Shown: positions 1 through 6,686, counted from the stretch's first letter. The stretch: 9,287 nt of DNA from Pseudomonadota bacterium (GCA_003242645.1 QGVC01000119.1:1-9287), one strand, 5' to 3'. The notes: generated by a model not told the origin, from the letters alone. Numbers and translations: made by a program.

Positions 1-422
1 CAATGTTTTTAAAAGAAAAGGGTAAAAAAATCTCGAACGCGAACTATCTCTGGATATCGTATTTTTATAGCTATCTGAACGAGACGGGCCGCGCTGGGTT
101 CGTTATGTCGTCCCAAGCTTCCAGCGCAGGAAGAGAAGAAGCTGCTGTGCGTCGGAAGCTCATCGAAACTGGCGCTGTCGACATCATGATCGATATCCGC
201 GGTAACTTCTTTTATACGCGCACAGTTCCATGCCAGCTTTGGTTCCTAGACCGTGCAAAAGAGAAAGATGAGGCACGGCGCGACTACGTGCTAATGATTG
301 ATGCACGCAACATTTACCGGAAGGTGTCGCGCGCAATCTATGACTTCAGCCCCGAACAGCAGAAGAACATCGCAGCGATTGTTTGGCTTTATCGGGGCCA
401 GTCGGAACGCTACTTGAAACTT

Positions 423-542
423 CAAACACCATCCGTACGGCGCGCTCACGCACCTCAGGCGAAAACTTACGGGACGTCTTGTGATTCTCCATGGCTCCAA
501 TCTCTCAAGATCTGGAGCCTCCGACAAACCCGGAGCGGTTCA
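423..542 (-). mobile_element. IS3-family element remnant: left terminus plus start of orfA
   Basis: Read on the minus strand, the segment begins at 542 with TGAACCGCTCCGGG, which looks like the TG-starting terminal inverted repeat of IS3-family elements. About 50 nt later an ATG at 492-490 opens a frame reading MENHKTSRKFSPEVRERAVR, then MV. That is the typical N-terminus of an IS3-family OrfA helix-turn-helix protein. Similarity ends at about 421-423, exactly where HsdM similarity ends on the other strand. Only ~120 bp of the element survives; the rest of orfA, orfB and the right end are absent. The recognition is from memory of family sequences, and the exact subgroup is not determined. Confidence 0.72.
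493..519 (-). repeat. Inverted repeat just upstream of the IS orfA start
   Basis: GGCTCCA (493-499) and TGGAGCC (513-519) are perfect complements. The stem extends inward as ATCT/AGAT with one bulged base (512), leaving a 4-nt loop. The GGAG that would serve as ribosome binding site for the ATG at 492 lies within the stem. Such hairpins near IS termini can limit transposase translation from outside transcripts. The sequence is clear; the role is inferred. Confidence 0.5.
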
Positions 543-593
543 TAGTCCGGTCATCTGGTTTGCAGCTCGCGCTTTGGGATTGTGTCTGCCTGG

Positions 594-1952
594 TCACGCA
601 GCTCGATTAGGGATTTCAAGCGTAGCAGCAAGGCCAGTAGGTTTCCGATTATGAAGCGTGAGCCTGCCGCCGATGCGGGCCATGGCGACCTTCGCAATCG
701 CCAAACCGAGGCCACTTCCGGTTGCTGATTTGTGGCGGCCACGGACGAATTTAGCGGTTACTAATTCCAGTTCCGGCTCGGGAATACCTGGGCCATCGTC
801 TTCGATGACGACCCGGACCTCCTTCCCCAGGTCGAGCACCTGGCACGTCACCACGTCATTCGCGTGGTCCAGTGCGTTCTCGAGCAGATTGCGGAGCGCG
901 AGAACGAAAAAGTGCGGTTCGACTTTGGCCCGCACGTCCTGTTCCGAGCTCTCGAGTTTTATCGGAATACCTCGCGCGGATGCCAAGGGAAGCAAATCCG
1001 CGACCACGGAGCTCACAAGATGGTTCATACTTTCATACGAATGGCATGGTCGCGCATCGCTCGCCTCGAGTGCTGCCATATCCAGCAGCTGTTTGACCAA
1101 CCGGCTCGTCCGGTCAACACCGGCCGCAATCTGCCGGAGTGCATTGGCGTGAACAGCCCCATCCGTGCTCGACAGCGCGACTTGAGCCTGGGTCTTGAGG
1201 CCCGCAAGCGGCGTTTTCAATTCGTGCGCTGCAAAGGCCGTAAAACTCCGTTCCCGTTCACGAGCCGCCTCCACCCGTCCGAAAAGGTCGTTGATTGCCT
1301 CAATAGCCGGAGCGATTTCCTTGGGAATTCCGGCACTCGGTAAAGGCGTGAGCTCGTTCGCCGATCGTTGCGAGAGCGCGCGCGCCATATCGCTCAGTGG
1401 CATGAGCCCGCGGCTGACACTCAGCCAAATCATCCCGACGAGAAAAGGTATGGCCAGGGCCGCCGAATGTACCATCCCCTTCACGACATCGCCGACGAGC
1501 CGCTCGCGCATCCGCAGATTATCGCCCACCATGACACGAACGCCGAGCTCAGCATTTTCAATTGTGAAAACACGCCAAGTCTCGCCATCAACGATGTCTT
1601 CCGAAAAGCCCTGCATCGCATTCGTCAGCGGCAGCTCGGGGGCACTTTCGGATCGAGCAACGAGCGTCCCATCGAGCGACCAAATCTGGCAGGAGAGTTG
1701 CCGCTCATAAGCCTTCGCTGCGGCAAGATTTGCTAGGGTGGTCGACGTGGCGACATTCCCCTGAGAAGCTATCTCGATCCGGTGATCTGCCAGCAGCGAG
1801 TTCACCATGCGCGCTGCTTCGGTCAGACGTGCATCGAGCACTCGCTCCACCTCGGCCTGCGTGCTCGTGTAGATCCAAGCGATGGCCGCAAGCCACACGA
1901 ACAACGTGGTACCGATGAGAATTCCGAGGAGCCGGCTACGAATGGAATTCAC
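594..1952 (-). CDS. Sensor histidine kinase, TctE/QseC type
   Basis: A 452-residue inner-membrane sensor kinase that would autophosphorylate on histidine and pass the phosphate to the regulator encoded just upstream. Transmembrane segments lie at about residues 7-29 and 161-180, enclosing a ~130-residue periplasmic sensor region whose start (LDARLTEAARMV) resembles the 2CSK_N domain of TctE/QseC kinases. A HAMP-like linker follows. The dimerisation/phosphoacceptor box is AAHELKTPLAGLKTQ with His243. The ATP-binding domain shows the N box (LRNLLENALDHA, Asn359), the G1 box (EDDGPGI, 384-390) and the G2 box (GSGLGLAIAK, from 412), so catalysis looks intact. The start is GTG, overlapping the regulator's stop as GTGA, with a strong GGAGGGAGG upstream; this implies translational coupling. 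The ligand is unknown. The periplasmic part holds one cysteine, Cys88. Gene context suggests it senses envelope redox or metal stress. Confidence 0.93.
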   Translation of the reverse strand: MNSIRSRLLGILIGTTLFVWLAAIAWIYTSTQAEVERVLDARLTEAARMVNSLLADHRIEIASQGNVATSTTLANLAAAKAYERQLSCQIWSLDGTLVARSESAPELPLTNAMQGFSEDIVDGETWRVFTIENAELGVRVMVGDNLRMRERLVGDVVKGMVHSAALAIPFLVGMIWLSVSRGLMPLSDMARALSQRSANELTPLPSAGIPKEIAPAIEAINDLFGRVEAARERERSFTAFAAHELKTPLAGLKTQAQVALSSTDGAVHANALRQIAAGVDRTSRLVKQLLDMAALEASDARPCHSYESMNHLVSSVVADLLPLASARGIPIKLESSEQDVRAKVEPHFFVLALRNLLENALDHANDVVTCQVLDLGKEVRVVIEDDGPGIPEPELELVTAKFVRGRHKSATGSGLGLAIAKVAMARIGGRLTLHNRKPTGLAATLEIPNRAA

Positions 1953-2614
1953 GCGCCTCCCTCCGCAAGTCTATAACCCAGCCCACGGACCGTCTTGATG
2001 AAATCCTGTCCCAGCTTGGCCCGCAGATGATGGATATGAACCTCGACCGCGTTGCTTTCGACCTCCTCCTGCCAACCGTATAGCGCCTCCTCCAGGGCCG
2101 CCTTCGAGACAGTGGCCGCGGGGCGTTCCATGAGGGCGCGAAGCGCGGCGAATTCGCGCCGCGTGAGCTTCAGGGGTACACCGTCTCTCGTTGCCGTCAG
2201 AGACGCTGGATCGAGCACCACACCCCGCCATTCGAGATGCGCAGTGGCACGCCCGGCGCCGCGGCGAGCAATGGCGCGCAGTCGTGCAGCCAGCTCGTCG
2301 AGATCGAATGGTTTGCCGACGTAGTCGTCTGCGCCGGCGTCGAGACCCGCAATGCGTTCCGGCACCTGGTCGCGTGCCGTGAGGAGAAGCACTGGCGTGC
2401 CGTCTTTGGCATCGCGGAGTTCTTTCAGGAGATCGAACCCCGAACCGTCGGGAAGCATGACGTCGAGCACGATGCCATCATATCGCTGCGCGCGAACAGC
2501 GGCGCGGCCGTCCTCGCAGTTAGCGACGGCATCTACCGTAAACCCCTTGAGCCCAAGCCCGACGGCTAACCCGTCGAGCAACAGGGGATCGTCTTCTACA
2601 ACCAATATCCGCAT
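1949..2614 (-). CDS. OmpR/PhoB-family response regulator, QseB/PmrA/TctD-like
   Basis: A 221-residue DNA-binding response regulator. The receiver domain (about 1-115) has the acidic pocket Glu7-Asp8-Asp9, the phosphoacceptor Asp51 (IVLDVMLPDG), Thr79 of the switch (LLLTARD) and Lys101 (VGKPFDLDEL). The C-terminal winged-helix domain (about 125-218) has TRREFAALRALM, the recognition-helix region VEVHIHHLRAKLG and the wing TVRGLGYRL. All signature residues are present. The ATG start is at 2614; no strong ribosome site is seen upstream (only GGAA). It is the first gene of a two-gene operon with the kinase and is transcribed away from the dsbD operon. A PmrA/QseB-like box lies 42 nt upstream of its start. 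It is therefore the natural candidate to control both itself and the divergent thiol-redox operon. Its specific identity among QseB, TctD and PmrA is not resolved. Confidence 0.95.
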   Translation of the reverse strand: MRILVVEDDPLLLDGLAVGLGLKGFTVDAVANCEDGRAAVRAQRYDGIVLDVMLPDGSGFDLLKELRDAKDGTPVLLLTARDQVPERIAGLDAGADDYVGKPFDLDELAARLRAIARRGAGRATAHLEWRGVVLDPASLTATRDGVPLKLTRREFAALRALMERPAATVSKAALEEALYGWQEEVESNAVEVHIHHLRAKLGQDFIKTVRGLGYRLAEGGA

Positions 2615-2655
2615 GGTGTGTCATTCCGTACGCACCTCGCGGGTGGCATTCGGGG

Positions 2656-2672
2656 CTTAAGGCTGCCTTAAG
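2656..2672. promoter_or_regulatory. Candidate operator for the response regulator (PmrA/QseB-type box)
   Basis: CTTAAG at 2656-2661 and again at 2667-2672 are separated by five bases (GCTGC). Together they form a perfect palindrome of two 8-bp arms around a central T. The known PmrA/BasR consensus is two direct YTTAAK hexamers spaced by 5 bp, the same geometry. The box lies between the divergent regulator and dsbD genes. No convincing -35/-10 pair could be placed in either direction, so promoter positions remain open. The site is AT-rich against a GC-rich background. Confidence 0.62.
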
Positions 2673-2685
2673 CTCCCAGCGACAC

Positions 2686-2744
2686 CTCCACCTCCAGGCA
2701 CCGCGCGTCCGCGTAGAACGCCTAACGTGCAATCGGAGGTGGAG
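2686..2744 (+). promoter_or_regulatory. Possible leader hairpin sequestering the dsbD ribosome binding site
   Basis: CTCCACCTCC (2686-2695) is the exact reverse complement of GGAGGTGGAG (2735-2744), which contains the dsbD Shine-Dalgarno sequence GGAGG (2735-2739), 8 nt before the ATG at 2748. If transcription starts upstream of 2686, the two 10-nt arms could pair across a 39-nt loop and hide the ribosome site. The complementarity is directly visible; any regulatory effect is inferred. The transcription start is unknown. Confidence 0.35.
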
Positions 2745-2747
2745 AGG

Positions 2748-4532
2748 ATGAGATTAGTCATTCTCAGCCTGGTGTTTCTTGGCATCTTTGCCGCACCTGT
2801 CACAGCAGATCCGCTGTCCGCCGATGAGGCCTTCCAGCTTCAAGTCTCGAAGATCGCTGACGGAGGCGTGCGCTTCGATTGGACGATCGCCGATGGCTAT
2901 TACCTTTATCGCGCGCGCATCAGTGCAAGAAGCGCCGATGGATCGGAGCGCAAAGTCGAAACACCACAGGGGATCGCCAAAGAGGATCCCATCTTTGGAG
3001 TAACGGAGGTCTATTACGAGCGGGCCACTGCCACGGTTCCTGGCGCCTCCAATCAACCGATCGAGATCACATATCAGGGCTGCCAGGAGAACGGCATATG
3101 CTACGTGCCGCAGACGAAGCGCATCGATCCCCTGACGCTCGCGGTCTCGAGCCACACTGATACCTCCGCCAACGTTCCAAGCCCTGATGCCGCCGCCTCC
3201 GCTGGGGCACCGGAGGAACCCGCGACGGGATTCAGCCTCGCTCAAGAAGAGGGGCTCGTTCGATCGCTGCTCCGTAAGGGAGGTCCGCTGCTGGTCGTCC
3301 TCAGCTTCTTGGGCTTCGGGATGCTCATTGCATTCACCCCCTGCGTCTTCCCGATTTATCCCATTCTTGCCGGCACGCTGGCACGCGAAGGAGACCGGCT
3401 GACCGCCCGCCGGGGCTTCTTTTTGTCCGCAATCTACGTCCTTTCCTTTGCTTCAGCCTTCTCACTGCTCGGAGCATTCGCAGGCTGGTCCGGCCAGAAC
3501 CTGCAGATGGTCTTGCAGTCACCATTTACGACAGGCGCCGTTTCCATCGTTTTCGTTCTGCTGGCGCTGGCAATGTTCGGGCTTTTTGAGCTGCAGCTAC
3601 CTGCCGGCTGGGTCAATTGGATTGCCGCAAGAACCGGGAGACTTGAAATATCGAAGAAGTCGGTGGCCGTTCTGGGGTTCTCCTCGGCATTCATCGTCGG
3701 CCCCTGCGTGACCGCTCCACTCGCCGGTGCGCTTCTCCATATCGCACAGTCAGGAGATATGCTCCTCGGAGCCGCGGCCCTTTTTGCCCTGGGAATAGGG
3801 AAGGGCATTCCGCTTATAGTGGTCGGAACGATGGGCGCGAGCATTTTGCCGCGAGCTGGCGCCTGGATGGAATACGTAAAGGCTATTTTCGGCATCGGCT
3901 TTCTCGCCACTGCAATCTGGATATCGGCGCCGCTCTTGCCTGCAGGCTTAGATCTCGTTCTCTGGGCCGCACTTTTGATCGGTACAGGAACATGGGCCTT
4001 CAGCGCTGCTAGGGGCAACAGTGGACTCCCCATACTGGCTCGAACTGCTGGGCTCATGGCGGTCATCTACGGAACTATTCTGATCATCGGAGCCGCGATA
4101 GGATCGACAGATCCGTGGCAGCCCCTCGCCACACTCGCAAACTCTTCTCGATCGAGCAAAAATACCGAACTGCAGTTTGCGAGCATCGCATCAGCCTCCG
4201 AGCTGCAAAACGAGCTCCGCTCCGCGAGCGGCCAAAAGCCAACCTTGGTTTATTTCACAGCGGATTGGTGCATCACCTGTCGTACCATTGAGCGATCCAT
4301 TCTCACTCAGGACGGGGTCAAACAAAGTCTCGAAGGTCTCCACCTTGTAAAGGCAGACCTTTCTACTCTGCGTAAAGAGAGCACCGAGCTAATGCAGCAG
4401 CTCCGCGTCGCCGGTCCACCGACGATGATATTTTTCGATCGCCACGCCCGGGAAGTCGCAGGAACCCGCCTCGTTGGTGAGGTGACGGCCGAACTCCTGT
4501 CCAAGTCGGCGGCGATGGTCCGGAGTTTCTGA
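2748..4532 (+). CDS. dsbD: Thiol:disulfide interchange protein DsbD (protein-disulfide reductase)
   Basis: A 594-residue inner-membrane electron carrier that moves reducing power from cytoplasmic thioredoxin to periplasmic thiol proteins; the length matches the family (about 565-600). In order: signal peptide (residues 1-20, ending VTA); N-terminal alpha domain with the redox pair Cys112 and Cys118 (YQGCQENGICYVPQTK); an eight-helix membrane domain (about 178-455) with its cysteine pair in FTPCVFP (Cys199) and VGPCVTAP (Cys320); and a C-terminal thioredoxin domain with CITC (Cys508/Cys511, in FTADWCITCR) and a cis-proline loop GPPT (Pro558). All six catalytic cysteines are present, so it should be active. 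The ATG at 2748 is chosen over the in-frame GTG at 2727 because GGAGG lies 8 nt upstream and the protein then starts at the signal peptide. It is the first gene of a four-gene operon; its stop is 1 nt from the next start. ScsB-like proteins are relatives, but the three-domain layout is classical DsbD. Confidence 0.95.
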   Translation: MRLVILSLVFLGIFAAPVTADPLSADEAFQLQVSKIADGGVRFDWTIADGYYLYRARISARSADGSERKVETPQGIAKEDPIFGVTEVYYERATATVPGASNQPIEITYQGCQENGICYVPQTKRIDPLTLAVSSHTDTSANVPSPDAAASAGAPEEPATGFSLAQEEGLVRSLLRKGGPLLVVLSFLGFGMLIAFTPCVFPIYPILAGTLAREGDRLTARRGFFLSAIYVLSFASAFSLLGAFAGWSGQNLQMVLQSPFTTGAVSIVFVLLALAMFGLFELQLPAGWVNWIAARTGRLEISKKSVAVLGFSSAFIVGPCVTAPLAGALLHIAQSGDMLLGAAALFALGIGKGIPLIVVGTMGASILPRAGAWMEYVKAIFGIGFLATAIWISAPLLPAGLDLVLWAALLIGTGTWAFSAARGNSGLPILARTAGLMAVIYGTILIIGAAIGSTDPWQPLATLANSSRSSKNTELQFASIASASELQNELRSASGQKPTLVYFTADWCITCRTIERSILTQDGVKQSLEGLHLVKADLSTLRKESTELMQQLRVAGPPTMIFFDRHAREVAGTRLVGEVTAELLSKSAAMVRSF

Positions 4533-4533
4533 A

Positions 4534-5337
4534 ATGGCCGCTGTTTCGTTCGGACCGCTCGTCCTGGCAGCAGATCGGTTTGCCGTCGTCGCGGGCATTC
4601 TCGGCTTTCTGCTCACGTCTGGCTTCCTTGCCCGCCGCGTTGACGAAAGGCTTGAGAATTGGTCCTGGTTCAGCCTCATCAGCGCCGTCGTCACGGCCCG
4701 CGCTGGGCACGTCGCAACTCATTGGCCCCAATTCGCAGATGGTCCGTTCCGCGCACTTGCGTTATGGCAGGGCGGTTTCAATTGGATCGCCGGCGCGCTT
4801 ACGATTGCGGTCAGCCTCTCATTTGGACTGAAATCGACCCGGCAGCGTCTCTGGGCGCTTGCGCCGATAGCTGTAGGCTTGATCGCCTGGATCATCACGG
4901 CGCAGCTTGTCGGGTCCACTCGCGAAATTACCCTTCCCGAAAGAGATTTTACCACGCTGGAAGGCACACAGTACGCACTCAGACCAACGGGCGACAAGCC
5001 CGTCGTAATAAATCTATGGGCCTCCTGGTGTCCCCCGTGCCGGCGAGAGATGCCGACGTTGGCAAGGGTTTCTGCAGCATCTGATGAGGTTGTGTTTCTG
5101 TTCGTCAATCAGTCCGAACCTCCTGAGACCATCGAACGATATCTGGCGGAAGCCGGGCTTGAGCTTGCTAACGTGCTCCTTGATCCGCTCGGCGACCTCG
5201 CTCGCCACTACGGCGCACCCGGCCTTCCGGCAACACTTTTCGTCGACGCAGGCGGAAAGTTGATCCAAGCCCACCTAGGCGAAATATCCCTCGAAACCCT
5301 GCAATCCAATCTGAAGAAACTGAGTGTCGAAAGGTAA
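4534..5337 (+). CDS. TlpA-family thiol-disulfide oxidoreductase with Lgt-like membrane anchor
   Basis: A 267-residue protein with two parts. Residues 1-128 are hydrophobic with about four membrane segments (roughly 8-33, 46-62, 80-99, 107-126). They resemble the first half of prolipoprotein diacylglyceryl transferase (Lgt): FGPLVL then [23 protein letters not shown] and LWQGGFNW line up with Lgt's first helices and its R-x-G and W-x-GG motifs. The Lgt catalytic histidine is not conserved (Ile at the equivalent place), so transferase activity is unlikely. Residues 133-267 are a TlpA-type thioredoxin domain with WASWCPPC (Cys166/Cys169) and a cis-proline loop GLPATLF (Pro232). It probably reduces periplasmic thiols using electrons from DsbD, as TlpA/ScsD-type proteins do. 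Start: CGGAG 8 nt before the ATG, 1 nt after the dsbD stop. These are its only cysteines apart from none elsewhere, so the CPPC pair is the sole redox site. Substrate unknown. Confidence 0.9.
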   Translation: MAAVSFGPLVLAADRFAVVAGILGFLLTSGFLARRVDERLENWSWFSLISAVVTARAGHVATHWPQFADGPFRALALWQGGFNWIAGALTIAVSLSFGLKSTRQRLWALAPIAVGLIAWIITAQLVGSTREITLPERDFTTLEGTQYALRPTGDKPVVINLWASWCPPCRREMPTLARVSAASDEVVFLFVNQSEPPETIERYLAEAGLELANVLLDPLGDLARHYGAPGLPATLFVDAGGKLIQAHLGEISLETLQSNLKKLSVER

Positions 5338-5342
5338 GGAGG
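5336..5342 (+). promoter_or_regulatory. Strong ribosome binding site supporting a TTG start for the L,D-transpeptidase
   Basis: AAGGAGG at 5336-5342 is a near-perfect Shine-Dalgarno sequence ending 5 nt before an in-frame TTG at 5348. The competing in-frame GTG at 5324 has only weak purines upstream and would overlap the previous gene by 14 nt. The site overlaps the stop codon of the TlpA-like gene, consistent with translational coupling. Confidence 0.55.
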
Positions 5343-5347
5343 CAAGC

Positions 5348-6061
5348 TTGTACACACTCGCTGACACGTGCGACGCGTTGAACAAACTCCTGCGCATCAT
5401 CCTACTTGCCTCTGCGCCGGTCGCCACGTCTGCATGCACCGCAACGACTCAATCCGTAATCGGCGTCGCGGAGGCAAGCCAAGCGAGTCAGAGCGGCGCG
5501 CATTCCAACCCATACGGTGAGATCAACGACAATGGGACGATCATATCCGCCGTCGATACTTCAAAAATAGATCCCCGATATCTGCGCCAAATCGTCGATT
5601 ATCAAACGGATGAGCCCGTTGGGACCATTATCGTCGATCCCCAGAACCGGTTCCTTTATTTGGTAATGGAAGGCGGCAAAGCCATGCGCTACGGAGTTGG
5701 CGTCGCCAAAGCCGGACTAGAGTTCGAGGGACAGGCAGACATATTGCGAAAGGCGGCATGGCCCGGCTGGGTCCCGACACCCGATATGATCAAGCGCGAG
5801 CCGGAACGCTATGGTCCTTATGCGAAGGGACTCGACGGAGGTCTCCATAATCCACTCGGCGCTCGCGCGCTTTATTTGTACAAAGACGGCAAGGACACGC
5901 TCTATCGCATTCATGGGACAAACGAACCCTGGTCCATCGGCAAACCAGTGTCGTCCGGCTGCATTCGCCTCCTGAACCACGACATCATCGATCTCTACAA
6001 CCGCGTTCCCAAAGGGGCGCGTGTGGTCGTGCTCGGGGCAAACCAGAAGGGAGAAAGCTGA
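5348..6061 (+). CDS. L,D-transpeptidase (YkuD/ErfK family), probable lipoprotein
   Basis: A 237-residue periplasmic enzyme of the YkuD family, which forms 3-3 peptidoglycan crosslinks or attaches proteins to peptidoglycan through a cysteine thioester. The YkuD domain spans about residues 90-230 and holds the catalytic signature: His189 in YRIHGTN and SSGCIRL with Cys205 and Arg207. The N-terminus has a hydrophobic stretch ([12 protein letters not shown]) ending TSAC, an imperfect lipobox with Cys30 as lipid-attachment residue. After processing, Cys205 would be the only free cysteine. I prefer the TTG at 5348 because AAGGAGG lies 5 nt upstream; GTG at 5324 (8 residues longer) is the alternative. 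The gene begins 10 nt after the TlpA-like gene and ends 1 nt before the DsbA-like gene. Placing a cysteine transpeptidase between thiol-redox genes suggests it is their client. Whether it crosslinks or anchors proteins cannot be told from sequence. Confidence 0.9.
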   Translation: MYTLADTCDALNKLLRIILLASAPVATSACTATTQSVIGVAEASQASQSGAHSNPYGEINDNGTIISAVDTSKIDPRYLRQIVDYQTDEPVGTIIVDPQNRFLYLVMEGGKAMRYGVGVAKAGLEFEGQADILRKAAWPGWVPTPDMIKREPERYGPYAKGLDGGLHNPLGARALYLYKDGKDTLYRIHGTNEPWSIGKPVSSGCIRLLNHDIIDLYNRVPKGARVVVLGANQKGES

Positions 6062-6062
6062 A

Positions 6063-6686
6063 ATGCTCAACCGCAGGCAATTCTTTGCGACGTTAATTTT
6101 TGCGAAAACTGGCGCATCAGCATCGATTCTCAGGGCAACGCCGTTGCGCGCCCAAGGCTATCCGACCGAGAAGGATGTCTATTTCGATCCTGACATCCCT
6201 GCCCTGGGCAATCCGAAGGGTGATGTCACCATTGCTGAGTTCTTCGACTATCAATGTCCGTATTGTAAGAGAAATCACCCGGAGCTGATGAAAGTCATCG
6301 AGAGTGACGGCAGAATCAGGCTCGTCATGAAAGATTTTCCAATATTCGGAGACCCATCGATCTACGCTGCCAACCTCGTTCTCGCATCCGCCGCCGCCGG
6401 CAAATACGCCGCGGCGCTCGAAGCGCTCATGAACACGCCCGCGAGGTTAAGCCGGCAAGATGTCGATGCGACTCTGAAAAAGGTTGGACTTGATCCGACT
6501 GAGTTGCATGCGGCCTATAAGAAGAACAGTCGCCAGATCGATGCAATCATCGTTCGCAATATAGCCCAGGCGAATGCCTTCAATCTTCAAGGAACTCCAG
6601 CTTTTGTCATCGGCCGGAAAATATATCCTGGCTACATGAACGAGAAAGCGCTCAAGGAAGCGGTTGCAGAAGCTAGAAATGCTTGA
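6063..6686 (+). CDS. DsbA/DsbG-like periplasmic thiol-disulfide protein with Tat-type signal
   Basis: A 207-residue exported thioredoxin-fold protein. The N-terminus MLNRRQFF carries a twin-arginine motif (Arg4-Arg5), followed by a hydrophobic stretch and a probable cleavage after LRA (residue 30), suggesting Tat export. The mature protein has EFFDYQCPYCKRNHPE with CPYC (Cys65/Cys68), an inserted helical domain (about 95-165) and a cis-proline loop GTPAFVIG (Pro179). It has only these two cysteines. CPYC with Thr before the cis-proline is the combination found in DsbG and also in many DsbA/ScsC-like proteins. No N-terminal dimerisation domain is present, unlike DsbC/DsbG. It could be an oxidase, or a reductase kept reduced by the DsbD of the same operon. 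Start: AAGGGAG 9 nt before the ATG, 1 nt after the previous stop. It is the last gene of the operon, with a possible terminator hairpin 15 nt downstream. Confidence 0.91.
   Translation: MLNRRQFFATLIFAKTGASASILRATPLRAQGYPTEKDVYFDPDIPALGNPKGDVTIAEFFDYQCPYCKRNHPELMKVIESDGRIRLVMKDFPIFGDPSIYAANLVLASAAAGKYAAALEALMNTPARLSRQDVDATLKKVGLDPTELHAAYKKNSRQIDAIIVRNIAQANAFNLQGTPAFVIGRKIYPGYMNEKALKEAVAEARNA

Larger units (their letters stand above)
3..545 (+). pseudogene. hsdM: Truncated type I restriction-modification DNA methyltransferase subunit HsdM
   Basis: This is a fragment of the N6-adenine methyltransferase subunit of a type I restriction-modification system. The recognisable part covers roughly residues 8-140: the SNANYLW..YFYSYL segment, GRAGFVM, RRKLIETGAVD, GNFFYTR..PCQLWF, VLMIDARN and YDFSPEQ. 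These belong to the C-terminal half of the HsdM catalytic core. The NPPF catalytic motif would lie left of the window. The reading frame is open at the left edge, so the ATG at base 3 is probably internal. HsdM similarity stops near base 422, after RYLKL. The last ~40 codons, to TAG at 543-545, are antisense to an IS3-type element end and are not native HsdM. The C-terminal helical region needed for HsdS contact is missing, so the gene is almost certainly non-functional. No hsdS or hsdR is visible in the window. Confidence 0.83.

Noticed and set aside
291..527. A 78-codon minus-strand open frame across the hsdM/IS junction
   Set aside because: It is out of frame with the OrfA-like reading (MENHKTSRKF...) and is antisense to the HsdM fragment, so it is a chance frame.
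543..593. A terminator or small gene between the IS end and the kinase stop
   Set aside because: No convincing stem plus T-run and no open frame with a ribosome site; nothing recognisable is present.
658..1343. Plus-strand open frames opposite the kinase gene
   Set aside because: The minus-strand frame carries all kinase motifs; the plus-strand translations show none.
2625..2630. TACGGA on the minus strand as a -10 box for the regulator gene
   Set aside because: It would leave an almost leaderless transcript, and the match is weak.
2714..2719. TAGAAC as a -10 box for dsbD
   Set aside because: Only four of six bases match, no -35 lies at a suitable distance, and it is 41 nt from the operator; too weak to call a promoter.
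3434..4066. A 210-codon minus-strand open frame inside dsbD
   Set aside because: It is a shadow of the DsbD membrane domain; low-complexity composition and no recognisable domain.
4534..4917. A functional prolipoprotein diacylglyceryl transferase
   Set aside because: The catalytic histidine and the whole second half of Lgt are absent; only an anchor-like remnant remains.
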